Positions 1 to 10,742 of a stretch of DNA of 21,209 bases are shown one piece after another. The stretch comes from Paramecium octaurelia (lineage: Eukaryota > Ciliophora > Oligohymenophorea > Peniculida > Parameciidae): positions 259,473 to 280,681 of the forward strand of contig CAJJDP010000152.1 in NCBI GenBank assembly GCA_905182995.1, given 5' to 3'. Position 1 is the stretch's first letter. The number at the start of each line of letters is the position of its first letter. Below the pieces are notes generated by a model that had not been told where the DNA came from, made no database searches, and saw only the letters and a list, made by a program, of their open reading frames with translations. The translations under genes were made by a program, and so were the position numbers.

Positions 1-2
1 AT

Positions 3-284
3 ATAAATAATAAATTTTTTAATTTGTATTCTCTAATGTATTATATACATATATGAGGCAATGTAATTGCAAGAGTGAAACTATGCGGCTTTAATTAATA
101 TGTCTTTTTATAAAATAGAGATGTAATACATTCTTGAGTGAACAACTATTACGACTTGCCCCATTACCCTAATGATACCTAAGGAAAAGGACCCTATCTT
201 AAGCCAGCACGAATCTAATGTGTGACTTAGGGCAGGAGTACCAGAAAAAGCTTCTGTATGAATGAAGAGTGGTTCAAATAAAGT
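3..284 (-). CDS. Unidentified partial open frame at left edge
   Basis: In ciliate code this minus-strand frame has no TGA from just after a TGA at 285-287 down to the window edge. It is not recognised. The first 60 or so codons contain no TAA or TAG, and the translation is mixed in composition, with motifs such as FIHTEAFSGTP and GIIRVMGQVVIVV, rather than the K/N/I/F monotony of AT-rich noncoding DNA. There is no ATG near the 5' end; the first is at about 160. It is therefore either an exon or relic or a chance frame. A second frame on the same strand is also open here, which weakens the call. The stretch at 140-270 is clearly richer in GC than its surroundings, so an RNA gene is another possibility, although it matches no RNA I know. 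Confidence 0.22.
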
Positions 285-595
285 TCATCATTTTCTATCA
301 ACTCCCCTATTTTCTATCCTCTTAACTCACTCTTCAATCTTCATAATTTTATAAATTCCTTCTTAACCATAAATTTTGAATTTTTACAATATAAACTTAA
401 TACTAAAATGACATACTGTGAACGATACTTATTAAATCAAATCCAATAAAGTGTGTGCTGGTCTGAGCCAGAGACGAAGATTATGAATAATAATAGGACT
501 TTGGTTATTTGTACAGAGCAAATTGTTGGGGGCTTGCCCAAAAAAATCAATAATAATTGTATATTGATAATGGTTTGTATAATTTTTCAAAATAA

Positions 596-3500
596 TCAAT
601 TTTATTGTTGTTGTAATCCAAAATAGTTTTCTAAAATGCAGCTTCCTCTTTATTAAAATAATGTCCTCAAGTCTATGCCTGATTGATTAACAAATTCTCC
701 TTTTAAGATTAGAGCACCTTAAGATTAAAATTTTAGCTACTGCGAAATTAAAAGGATAGTAAAGTAAGATGTGGCTAAAATTAGTGAAAAATTGTTTACC
801 TTTGTCTGAAAGAATGTTGTTTTCAAAGATAAGGGGTGGAAATTATGTTAGAAGAACTTTATATCGATTATCTGAAGGTTGAATTTAGTATCCTGTCTTA
901 ACATCCCATAACCAGATAGACTTATGCTCGTGGCCAGATGCTAATGTATTACCTTCAAGGAAGTAACAAACTTATTCTAAGTGACTAATATGAATATTTA
1001 ATTTGGCTTTTTATATTCCAGTCTTAACATCCCATAAGCGGATAGAGCTATCTCCACTACCAGATGCTAATGTAGTACCATCAGGAGAGAAACAGACTGT
1101 ATAAACATAACTTGAATGACCATTTAATATGGCTTATTGTTATCCTGTCTTAACATCCCATAAGCGAATAGAGTTATCTTCATTACCAAATGGTTAACCA
1201 CTACTAGATGCTAATTTATTACCGTCAGGAGAGAAACACACTGAATGAACACAATTACTATGACCATCAAATTTGGCTTTTTATTATCCTGTCTTAACAT
1301 CCCATAAACAGATTAATCTATTTTAACTACCAGATGCTAATGTAGTACCATCAGGAGAGAAACAAACTGTATAAACATAACTTGAATGACAATCTAATTT
1401 GGCATTTTATTCTCCTGTTTTTACATCCCATAAACGAATTGAATAGTCTTAACTACCAGATGCTAATGTACTGCCATCAGGAGAGAAACAGATCTAATTA
1501 ACATCACTAGTATGACCATCAAATTTTGCTTTTTGTTCTCCTGTTTTTACATCCCATAAACGAATAGAATAGTCTTAACTACCAGATGCTAATGTAATGC
1601 CATCAGGAGAGAACCATACTGATTTTACGCAACCTTAATGACCATCTAATTTGCCTTTGTATTATCCTGTCTTGACATCCCATAATCGGATAGATTTATC
1701 ATAACTACCAGATGCTATTGTAGTACCGTCAGGAGAGAAACAGACTGTATAAACTTAACTTGAATGACCTTCTAATTTTGCTTTTTACAATCCTGTCTTA
1801 ACATCCCATAAACGAATAGAGTTGTCTTCAATTCCATATGGTTTACCACTACCAGATGCTAATGTAGTGCCATCAGGAGAAAAACAAACTGAATATACAT
1901 TATTAGTATGACCATCGAAGTTGACTTTCGATTATCCTGTCTTAACATCCCATAAACAGATAGAGTGATCTTCACTTCCAGATGCTAATGTATTACCATC
2001 TGAAGAGAAACAAACTGAATATACAGAACCAGCATGACCATCGAATTTAGCTTTCTCTTGTCCTGTTGTAACATCCCATAATCGGATGGATTTATCATAA
2101 CTACCAGATGCTAATGTATTTCCATCAGAAGAGAAACACACTGATAGAACATAACAAGTATGCCTATCGAATTTGTCTTTTTATTATCCTGTCTTAACAT
2201 CCCATAAACGGATAGACTTATCTGAACTACCAGATGCTAATGTAGTTCCATCTGGAGAGAAACAAACTGAATGTACATTATCGGTATGACCATCTAATTT
2301 GGCTTTTTATTCTCCTGTTTTTACATCCCATAAATGGATAGAATTATTATAACCACAAGATGCTATTGTACTTCCATCAAGAGAAAAACAAATTGATAGA
2401 ATTCCTCTAGTATGAGTATTTATTATGGCTTTTGATTATCCTGCTTTAAAATCCCAGAAACGTATAGTGCTATCATGACTGCCAGATGCAAAAGAAGTAC
2501 CATCAGGAGAGAAGCATACAGACATAACTTCTCTAGTATGACCATCAAGTTTCAAATATTACCTTCCTGTTATGGCATCCCATATACGGATAGATTTATC
2601 ATAACCACCAGACGCTAGCGTTGAGCCATCAGGAGAGAAACAAACTGACATGACATAATGGGTACAAACATCTAATTTGACCTTCTATTTTCCTGTCTTA
2701 ATATCCCATAAGCGAATAGACTTATCATAACCACAAGACGCTAACATTGCACCATCAGGAGAAAAACAGACTGAATTTACACATGCTGTATGACCTTCTA
2801 ATTGATTTAACTCATGTATTTTTATATTCTTCCATTTACAATTAAATAATTAAGCACCATTTAAGTTGATTCCACTAATATCTACATTCTCAAATCTAGA
2901 TCCATTCAAATTGCACCTTACCATATTTGCTCCAATTAAAGAAGTATCTCGAATCTTGATATTCTCAAAGCTCTGTTCTCGTAAATCAACCTTCATCTCT
3001 ACCAATATATTGAGTGAATTGGATCCACATTAGATGAATCTTTCATCAATGGCTGTCAGACGAACAAGGAATTTCAAAATTTCAATTATCTGCATGTCCC
3101 AATGGATTCTTTATATAAAATCCTTTCTAAGTTATTCATTCTCATCTGAAGAGTAATTTTTTTTATTAAAGTCTATTTCACCTATATTTTTTATAACATC
3201 AACAATATATGTAAAGTTGGATTGATTTTTATTCATCAAATTTGAAAGATAATCGAAGTAATCTGTTATTATACCTTTCCTGGGCGTTTCTAATATCCCT
3301 TTGAGGAATGATTAATCAATATACTTTGCCTAAGTCAATACATCATACAAATCATCGTTCCTTACATAGGTTACTTCATCTTCTTCTTTTTTTACATGTT
3401 ACACTTCTGTTTTCAAAAGTTGAAATCTATTCACTTCAAGATTGATGGGGTCTTCCAACTTCAGCGAGAAAAATTTATGTGTTGACAATTATTGATGGAC

Positions 3501-3680
3501 TTGTTACTGAAAATATTGTGTTGGCTAAAATTGATGCATTTCTTCTAGAGAGGTAATGGCAACATCAATTTAAAGGTAGGATTTCTTTAAATCTATAAGG
3601 GGAATCTTTACTTCAAGTGATTGATTCAAATCTGTAAAACATGTATTAACTAGCTCTTGAAATGCTGAGTGTGCTTGCAT
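596..3680 (-). CDS. WD40-repeat protein, 15 repeats, frameshifted near 3' end
   Basis: About 1,027 residues in ciliate code. The ATG is at 3678-3680; the TGA is at 596-598. Residues 1-237 are a polar, probably helical region. Residues 238-288 look like pentapeptide repeats ([16 protein letters not shown], then [12 protein letters not shown]). Residues 289-931 form 15 WD40 repeats of the type [15 protein letters not shown]...[10 protein letters not shown], enough for two beta-propellers. WD40 propellers are protein-interaction scaffolds; no enzyme domain is seen, so the partner and process are unknown. Many Gln codons are TAA or TAG, including those after WDVKTG. After the last repeat the frame that encodes the family-like tail ([20 protein letters not shown]) is shifted by one base from the WD40 frame. 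The original frame stays open to a TGA at 327-329. The switch lies near 834-846, at a run of four G. The total length, 3k+1, fits one inserted base. This is either a sequencing error or early decay. No intron or interrupting element is seen. Confidence 0.9.
888..2816 (-). repeat. 15 tandem WD40-coding repeats, 126-bp period
   Basis: The marker at the end of each repeat (tcctgtctt..acatccca on the plus strand) recurs near 890, 1018, 1144, 1288, 1414, 1540, 1666, 1792, 1936, 2062, 2188, 2314, 2440, 2566 and 2692. The spacing is 126 bp, except for two intervals of 144 bp. The longer ones carry an 18-bp insertion at the same place in the repeat (1830-1847, GKPYGI; 1182-1199, GQPFGN). Each insertion-bearing repeat is followed by a repeat with [15 protein letters not shown], which suggests that a multi-repeat block was copied. 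The near-identity of the DNA indicates recent expansion or gene conversion. The outermost repeats (the first and last encoded) are the most diverged. Confidence 0.93.
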
Positions 3681-3858
3681 TTTTGTCAGAATATAAATAT
3701 TTAAAATAAGATATGTAAAAATGATTTTCTATTAAAAGAAATTATTGTATAAAATAGTTCTTTGCTAGAAAAAATTATTAAGAAATGAGTAGGATGAGTT
3801 CTCCTCAAATACTTACTCTTCTTTTACCTTGGTGGCATAGAGGATGCACCCCCTATGT

Positions 3859-3877
3859 ACACCTGTTGTACAGGTGT
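3859..3877. repeat. Short inverted repeat upstream of WD40 gene
   Basis: Perfect 8-bp arms (ACACCTGT and ACAGGTGT) are separated by 3 bases. They sit in a GC-richer patch (3830-3885) about 180 bp upstream of the ATG of the WD40 gene. It could be a hairpin or a binding site for a dimeric protein, but nothing else supports a regulatory role. On the minus strand the same patch also reads as an open frame with PVQQVYIGGASSMPPR, which might be a fragment of a coding region. Confidence 0.4.
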
Positions 3878-3880
3878 GAA

Positions 3881-5067
3881 AGGAAACAAAAAGTTGTTAA
3901 ATAATATGATTTAAATTTTCAATTTTAAAGCAATTAATAATTTTAATAAGTAGTTACTTGTAAGACTTTTAGCTCCTCTTGAAAGGACAGGATTTATATA
4001 TGATATACAAATGACAGAAAAGACTCTTTACCAGCTTGAGATCTATCCTGATTTGTAATCATCTTGAATTAAGACTATTCAATGCATATCAACTTTGTCA
4101 TCAATCGCATATGTTGTAAAAAAGCAAACAGTATAGATACTTCTTATTTATGCTCAAAGGCTAAGTCCTAGCCTTTATAATATTTTATAGCTGAATCAGC
4201 TATTTATTCTAACAATTTTTGGTTATTTATTCAAACTCCAAAGGACCTTGTGACTGAATGAGGGTCTTCAGCAGCTTCACTGGATTTAGTATAGTATAGC
4301 TCGTTCTGATTTAATGACATGTTATGTATATTGAGCTTAGCTGTCGTTTACATACAGCATGACCTACTTCCAGGAAAATATGTCCAAAAATTTACCTCAA
4401 CACATTCATTAAGTTAAGTTTGTTGCTCGTTCTATAATTTATACAGTATTAAGCACATAATCTGACATGAAATGTAGCGCATGTGCTTAATATGCCATTT
4501 GCAATGCCTGAGAATTACAAATTGTTCAGTACACACCAAGATGAAAACCCTAACGATAAGGTAAAAAACAGAGATTTTTTGTGAAGGCTATACTTAAACT
4601 CTGATAGAAACAAGGATTGGAAATGCAACCAATTTTTCTTTTCTTACAAATGGATGTACTGGAGAAGGAATGTTGTTCCTTTTAGATTTTATTTACATTG
4701 GGCATCAGATTTTGGTTGAAGTTAATGATTATGTCATTTCTCAACATATTCTAACGGCCCTACTAATTTCTCTTGCATTTCTGGATCCTATGTATCATCC
4801 TTTCATGCTTCTAATTTCAAATACTTCGTAATAAGTACAACTTTGAGAACTTGTTAATATTATATATTAAGGTTTATCCTAGTGCTATCCATACTTCAGT
4901 GATGTTGGTTGTGATAAATGCACAAATTTTTCTTGTGTGTCAACTTCAGTATGGACAGTGTTATTTGATCAAAGAAATGAAAATTCTACTTTTGCCTTCA
5001 ACTCCTCTTGTCATTAATTAGAAATGTTTGGCTAACAAATAAGTCTCTATTTTTTTATAGCAACTCC
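3881..5067. other. Intergenic, no gene recognised
   Basis: The stretch holds no long TGA-free frame with a recognisable product. GC rises from about 4000 onward compared with the DNA to the right of 5.8 kb. Short cysteine-containing fragments occur on the plus strand, for example VGCDKCTNFSC near 4910-4940, in a different frame from the downstream cysteine-rich frame. This is compatible with an eroded cysteine-rich gene extending across about 4.6-5.8 kb, but no continuous reading could be made. Confidence 0.4.
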
Positions 5068-5796
5068 ATGAATTCTGCTGGTGGTATTTCTGTTCAACTT
5101 CATTGTGTGTCTATATGTACCTACATGTAATAAGTTAACAATTGTGTTGCTGGCTTGCATCAACTATAGCCAAATTTAATGTGGTACTTGCACACGCATA
5201 TATCACATACATGTATAGAATTAATTCACTAGCGTAGTTAACTTGCTGAAATTAACATTCTCGCATAACTTGCTTTTAAAAATAGTAACATGATTCTGAG
5301 CTTGTGTCTGGATGCAATTTTTTATTACAATCCTACTAGTTCAGCCTCAGCCTTGTGTTTGTTATATCCTACTTCCTCTACAAGTAATTTTGCAAGTTCA
5401 GGATAATATTATGCTTCTTTCTAACACTAATAATAATTTTGTTATAACCAATTGTGCTAGAATATGGCACATTATACTTACTAATCTTTATTGTTAGTCA
5501 GCGTTCTTGTGTTAATGCGCTTCTTATATGTGTATTTTCTACTTTTCTTAAACCTGGCAACCTTGCATAATGTTATCAGATTTATAAGTACTCTGTGGTG
5601 TCCATCATGTGCACTTGCAGATAGATGCTTCAATTTATCAGTAATATTTGAAATTCTTCTTGCCAAAAGCGATAATTGGAAGTTAGTTAACTTGTAGGTC
5701 AATCCACTAAGTCAAGTGCTGATACTAGATCTTATAAATGTTTTCTTTAGATTTGCATGTATTTTCTACATTTTAATCAGTTATTGTATAGTTTGA
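5068..5796 (+). CDS. Possible cysteine-rich protein, hypothetical
   Basis: A 242-codon frame, ATG to TGA, with several TAA/TAG codons read as Gln. It is not recognised. The first part contains spaced cysteines (CVSICTYM, then NNCVAG). The middle is rich in Ser, Thr and Ala (PTSSASALCLL, TSSTSNFASSG). A hydrophobic stretch follows (LLLVSVLVLMRFLYVYFLLF), then WCPSCALADRC. Regular cysteines and Ser/Thr-rich tracts recall Paramecium surface (immobilisation) antigens. Those proteins are far larger and begin with a signal peptide, which is not seen here, so at most this would be a fragment. Overlapping frames on both strands are also open, and a frame of this length is not rare by chance when TGA is the only stop. 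The higher GC of the segment is the main reason to list it. Confidence 0.27.
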
Positions 5797-6193
5797 AAAG
5801 GCTTGTTATTCTTCTTAAGCATACTAAATAATTAGATTTGATTCAACCAATATAAGACTACCAAATAATTTGATAGTAATCACCAATATTTCTCTCTTCA
5901 TAAATACTTTTAATTTTTTCTGTGACATAGGTTTCAAATTCTAATTTAATTTAATCAATAACTACTAACAGGTTTCTTGATATTGACAAAAATACCAAAA
6001 AATTGAACAAACTATTTTGCTTAAAAGATAAGATAAAGGAGTTCAGGAAAAGGACAACACTGTTAGCCATTTTTCTTATGCATTGCTCAAAAAGTTGTTG
6101 ATGAAAAATAACTACCAGCTTAGAAATTTTTTTGTAATTTTTTTGGATTATATTTCAATTGAATTATTAAATTTTGTATTCAAGGTTACTGTT
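5797..6193. other. AT-rich intergenic
   Basis: No recognisable gene. A short plus-strand frame at about 5985-6103 reads LDIDKNTKKLNKLF and KDKIKEFRKRTTLLAIF before a TGA. It has no start codon and could be a relic or chance. Confidence 0.5.
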
Positions 6194-6853
6194 TCACATT
6201 CTAAATTTTGAAGGAAGGGATAGAATCATGAATAGTAGAAAAGAAATTGAAAATAGTAGCACATCAATTTTTAAAATGCGTGTGTGACAAGATAGGCTTT
6301 GGCTTATTTTAAATGTTCGAATTTTTTCATTTTGGAATAAATAAAAGAAGAAATATTCATCATATTTGTTACACTCACAAGAAAAATAAAGTTAAATAAG
6401 ATTCACCTTTATCTACTGAATAAATTATTCACGCAAAATTTCACTATGAATTGGTTAAATTGGCTGAGAAACTTAACTATTAAATAATTGAATCTTGATA
6501 AAAACATTAGATAAAAAAACTAACTAAGATTGCAATGGTTAGAACTTTGAAAGAACAGAATAAAAAAACCATTAGGTCAGTAGGTAATTAATCTAAACTA
6601 AAATGCTAAGTGACCCTAAATTACCATAAATTTTGATCAATGCTTCACCATCAAAAAAGTTATATAATCTTTAAATTTTAAAGAAAAAATCTGAAGTATA
6701 ATTGAATAAGAGTTTTGAGTACTCTATTCTTGATTTTACATCTGCTGAGGCAAGCGATTGGGCTATAACTTGACAAATGATAGACTTTTTGCAAATCTCT
6801 TTAAAAAAAATTATTAAGAAAAACATGGTTTCTAAATAGTTTAAGAATATCAT
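6194..6853 (-). CDS. Hypothetical 219-residue open frame, membrane-protein-like
   Basis: An ATG at 6851-6853 opens a ciliate-code frame that reaches TGA at 6194-6196. It is not recognised. The translation has hydrophobic segments at the start (METMFF-type run with FLIIFF), near residues 75-100 (LSILVQINYLLTQWFFYSVL) and near the C-terminus (VLLFSISFLLFMILSL). The centre is more polar (SQPIQPIHSEILREQFIQQ) with a Cys pair (SCEC). About a dozen Gln codons are TAA or TAG. AT-rich noncoding DNA yields Phe/Leu/Ile-rich frames of this kind, and a frame this long is expected more than once by chance in the window. The call is weak. Confidence 0.2.
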
Positions 6854-9347
6854 TGCGATAATATCTTCGCATAATTGTTAAATTATTATCATTTTTAAGT
6901 TACTTACTTGCATTAATGATTTATTATTCATTTATAGCATCTAAAATTTTGAAATCACTTCTTAAGTTGAATAAGTTTTAATCCTTTTTTGTCATATTCT
7001 AACTAGAAGCTGAAATCATCCATTTTTTAGATGGGAACGCCAAGAATTTCAAAAACCAGTCAATATTGTTAAATTTCTGATTATTGAATCTTTGTTATTT
7101 GTAAAAGCCATCAATAAATTAACTATAATAGTATAAAAGCTAAATAGTTTGCTTGCTATATTAATTTTGTAAATTTTCTATCCAGTATAATAACTCTTTA
7201 GAGAGTAATATTAGAAGTTATAATTTTAACTAATCTAAATCAAGGTTCATTCTCCAATCATATTTATAAGTATTTAATAGCACTCGAAATAACAATAAGA
7301 AAACTTAATACAATATATATTTGATTAATACCTAGCGATAATCATCTACATTTAAGTTGTCTTTAGGCAATAATTCTCCTAACTATAATTACTTGTTGTT
7401 TAATAATAAAGAGAATGCATATTAAATTAATATAAAAATAGCCAGCAAATATCAAAACTTTAAAGATTAGCTATATCATGTTAGAGAAATACTCACATTA
7501 AGTAGATTAAAAAATAATAATAACACTACCAAAATAATTTGATTTTACAACTATTCAAACACAAGCGGTACTAATAAAATAAGGCACCATCGAAAATTAA
7601 ATAGAAAGTAACTTTTAAAATTAACTTAACTACTTCAAAATATGAAGAATTGCATAATTTAATAATAATAAAATGTTAATGAAAATACATATAAATAATA
7701 ATTAGTCAAGTATTTTTTTGTTTAATTTTAAAATGCATTTTATAGGCAAATAGTAATTGATTGGCTTATTTTGATCAAATAAGATTATAACTGATTATTT
7801 AACAAACATCAATTAATTATATATACTGTTAATCCAATTCATATAATTATTATGTGTCAAGAATAATTAATGATTTTTCATCCTTGAACTTTATTGCTTT
7901 TTTTAGATGGGAATTGTGTTCTTTAATGCTGCAATTCTTTAATAGAATTCAAATTTCTAATCGGTTTGACTTTTAAGTTCTCATTCTAATTATAGTTTTT
8001 TGGAAAAAAATATAATTGACGTATTTTTGAATTTGATTAAGCTTAGAAACCAATAAAATTTCATCTTAAGAAAGTCTCTAAATGAGGTATATTATTTTAC
8101 TTTAATATGATTTTATTAGAAGAGATATGTGGAAAATTCAAATCTCGATCGGTGTGATTTTAAATAAAATTCTCGACTAGCTAGGCAAGAATAATTGTTT
8201 TAATTATGGGCTCATATTGTTAAGAGAAAAGTAATTGCCTTTTAGTACTTACAAAGCAATTCTCAAAGATCAACCAAATTATTATTATCACTAATTTATC
8301 AACTTTTACATAAACAAGATTAAATAAAGTAATATATATGTAATGTGCAAGAGGCATGATAGTTAAATTTATTGTCTAAATACCAGAACTATTATTAAGC
8401 ATATTGTAAAACTCTTATATGTTAATCTAAACATACTGAACTTATTTGTTAATCCTAGTATGTAATTTAGCATTTTTTCAATTCTTATTGATATCATTCA
8501 GTTGCAATTATATATTGATTCAATAATAAGTGCAGAAAAAATTAATTCTTCAGTTCTCCGAATGTTGATAGTTTAAGGGATAAACAATTTATATAATGGA
8601 TTCTTAAAATATTAAATTGTTCATTGTGCACATCTGGTAATTGCAAACAAAGGTTTATCATTACAGACTTGTTTATTCTTCTGATTATCTAAGCCTTGTC
8701 TTAATCTAATTTTAGATATCATGTACGAAATTCTCACTTCTATTTAATCAAGTATTTATATGATAATGAAAATACTCTAATTTTTAAATGCATGCTTTAG
8801 TAGATTAAACATTTTCAAATTATTTTTCGTTCATAAAGACGACTAATAAAAAGTATATTTTCAAAAGAAAATTAAATTAACAGGATATTTTAGCCAATAA
8901 TATTTCATTAAAAAATAACTTGTAATCATTTAATTCATTAATACGAAACTAATTGCTTCTAAACTTAACTCTTATCAAATAACTATAGTTTTTCCCAATA
9001 ACCTGCTCAATACTTCTTATTTTTAGGATTATTAAGTTATTCAAGAAAAATAATTGAATTCAATCAAAGAAAATAACTCTTTACTAGCTGTAGAATCTAA
9101 AAATAGTGAATAGATTATTTATACCTCTCTCAAAATAAAATAATAAGTATTCAATACATTTAGGAAGATTTAGCCTTTGTGATAGTTATGGAATAAGAAA
9201 CCAATAGCTAGTTAAAGAGTAAACTATTAAGCTGATAATAATGTTCCTTTAGTAAGAATTCAGAAGGTAAAAAGTGTATTTTATTGCATTTTCCAATATT
9301 ATTTAGTTCATGTTATTTTATCTAAACCACTACTTATAACTTAATAG
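6854..9347. other. Extremely AT-rich desert, no gene seen
   Basis: The stretch is dominated by A/T runs and TTAATTA-type sequence, with no recognisable motif, tRNA or transposase. The only internal repetition noticed is a weak direct repeat of about 26 bp at 7947-7973 and 8136-8161, both built on attcaaat...atcgg.gtga. Such a long stretch without genes is atypical of Paramecium somatic DNA. Confidence 0.55.
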
Positions 9348-10741
9348 CAAATCTTTTAGGTTAAAATTGCTTTAGTTTTGAAAAGGATATTGGTCATTTA
9401 AATCTATATAGTTTTCTTTAGATTTTGTTTCATTTTGGGCAATTAATTAGCAACACAGGCTATTTTGAAATTGAATGTTTATAAGAATGAATTCTTCAAT
9501 TTGTTAGGAACTTCAAAACTCATAGCCATTGACAAAGGTTTGACATAATTCATTTTCCATTAAATTATATAATTTCACTTTATTAAGATTAATTTGGTCT
9601 ATACATTTTGGATTTTCAATCAATCGCAGCTGTAGCAGAATCATTTAAACCAAATGACTATTGTATTTCTTGCTAAAAATACAAAATGCATGAGAAGTCC
9701 TCTACTTGATGAAAATACTTTTAGTTGTGTGTTTTAACAAGGTTAAATTTTATATATTTTATTATTAAATGAACAAATGATAAATAAATTGAATATTTAA
9801 CTAATTTAAAATGATAATCATAATAGATTCTATGTTTCTTATCGAGAAATTAATTGAATTCAAATAAGATTACTATTTTTGTTATTAGCTTATTTTTAAA
9901 TTTAATAAGGATCATATTTAAGTTATGGATTTAAGTTTGACTTTGATTAAAGTGAAATCTATACAATCTAGCATAATACTAGTTTGCCATTCTAGTAATT
10001 TCTTCTTGCTTTACCATAACAATATTTATTTAATAATATCCTCATTTTAGGAAATTATTAAATCTCTTTTGAGCAAGCCTAATTTTCTTATGATAATCTA
10101 AGAAATTCTATTTTATCTTTAAGTTATTAAACCCTTAGGAGGGATGACTTTGGAAATCAACTAAACTAACTCTACTATTAATAATTAAATATTTTTAGCA
10201 TTCTATTTAAATAAGAGTTATTCCTTTTAATCTAATTATAAAATTGTTCTTTATTGTAAGTTTATAATAATTCAATCATTTGAATTATACCTACTTTCTA
10301 GGAGTTGAATTAAAAGTTAAAGAAATAAATTTAAATAAGAAATGTCTTAAATGGCACTTTAGCTCTAGTGAAATTTTGAATTGATGCATCTGTCAGTGTG
10401 GAATTAGTGCAATTTTAGGGAAAAAATTTTTTATTAATCATAAAGTAATCTGGATCGCAGAACTTAACTTTGTGTTATTATGGTTATTGAGAGGAGATAA
10501 AATTATAACTTTTGAAATAGTATTTTAAATTTTGTTTTGATTTAAGATATTCATTTCTTACTTTATGAGTCCTTATGTTGCAGATTGAAATCTCAACCCT
10601 TTGAACAACTGGAAAGCTTTGATGTGTTTATTGGTCTAGCTCTTAAATACTCCATATAAATATGATTTAGACTTTTTTTAATTTCTCAATTACCTTCCTC
10701 TTATTTCAGAAGGATGAAACTGCTTTTTCTTCAATTTACTT
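9348..10741. repeat. Copy 1 of perfect 1,394-bp direct duplication
   Basis: This segment recurs with a constant offset of 1,395 at 10743-12136. No difference was seen in the lines compared. It ends exactly at the N at 10742. The content is AT-rich noncoding DNA without a recognised gene. Because it abuts a gap symbol, it is more likely the overlapping end of one contig than a biological repeat. Confidence 0.95.
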
Positions 10742-10742
10742 N
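10742..10742. other. Single ambiguous base, probable contig join
   Basis: The only N in the window. It lies precisely between the two identical 1,394-bp blocks, as expected where a scaffolder placed two contigs side by side with a minimal gap instead of merging their overlap. Confidence 0.9.

Noticed and set aside
140..270. Structured RNA (rRNA, snRNA or SRP-like)
   Set aside because: Higher GC suggested an RNA, but no diagnostic motif of rRNA, U1-U6 snRNA, 5S or tRNA is present.
5481..5702. Minus-strand frame with a distant resemblance to ribosomal protein uS15 (SLLARRISNITDKLKHL)
   Set aside because: It needs a TTG start, ends at TAA (not a stop in this code), has a loop of wrong length and lacks the conserved C-terminal half. 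It overlaps a longer plus frame, so the likeness is probably chance.
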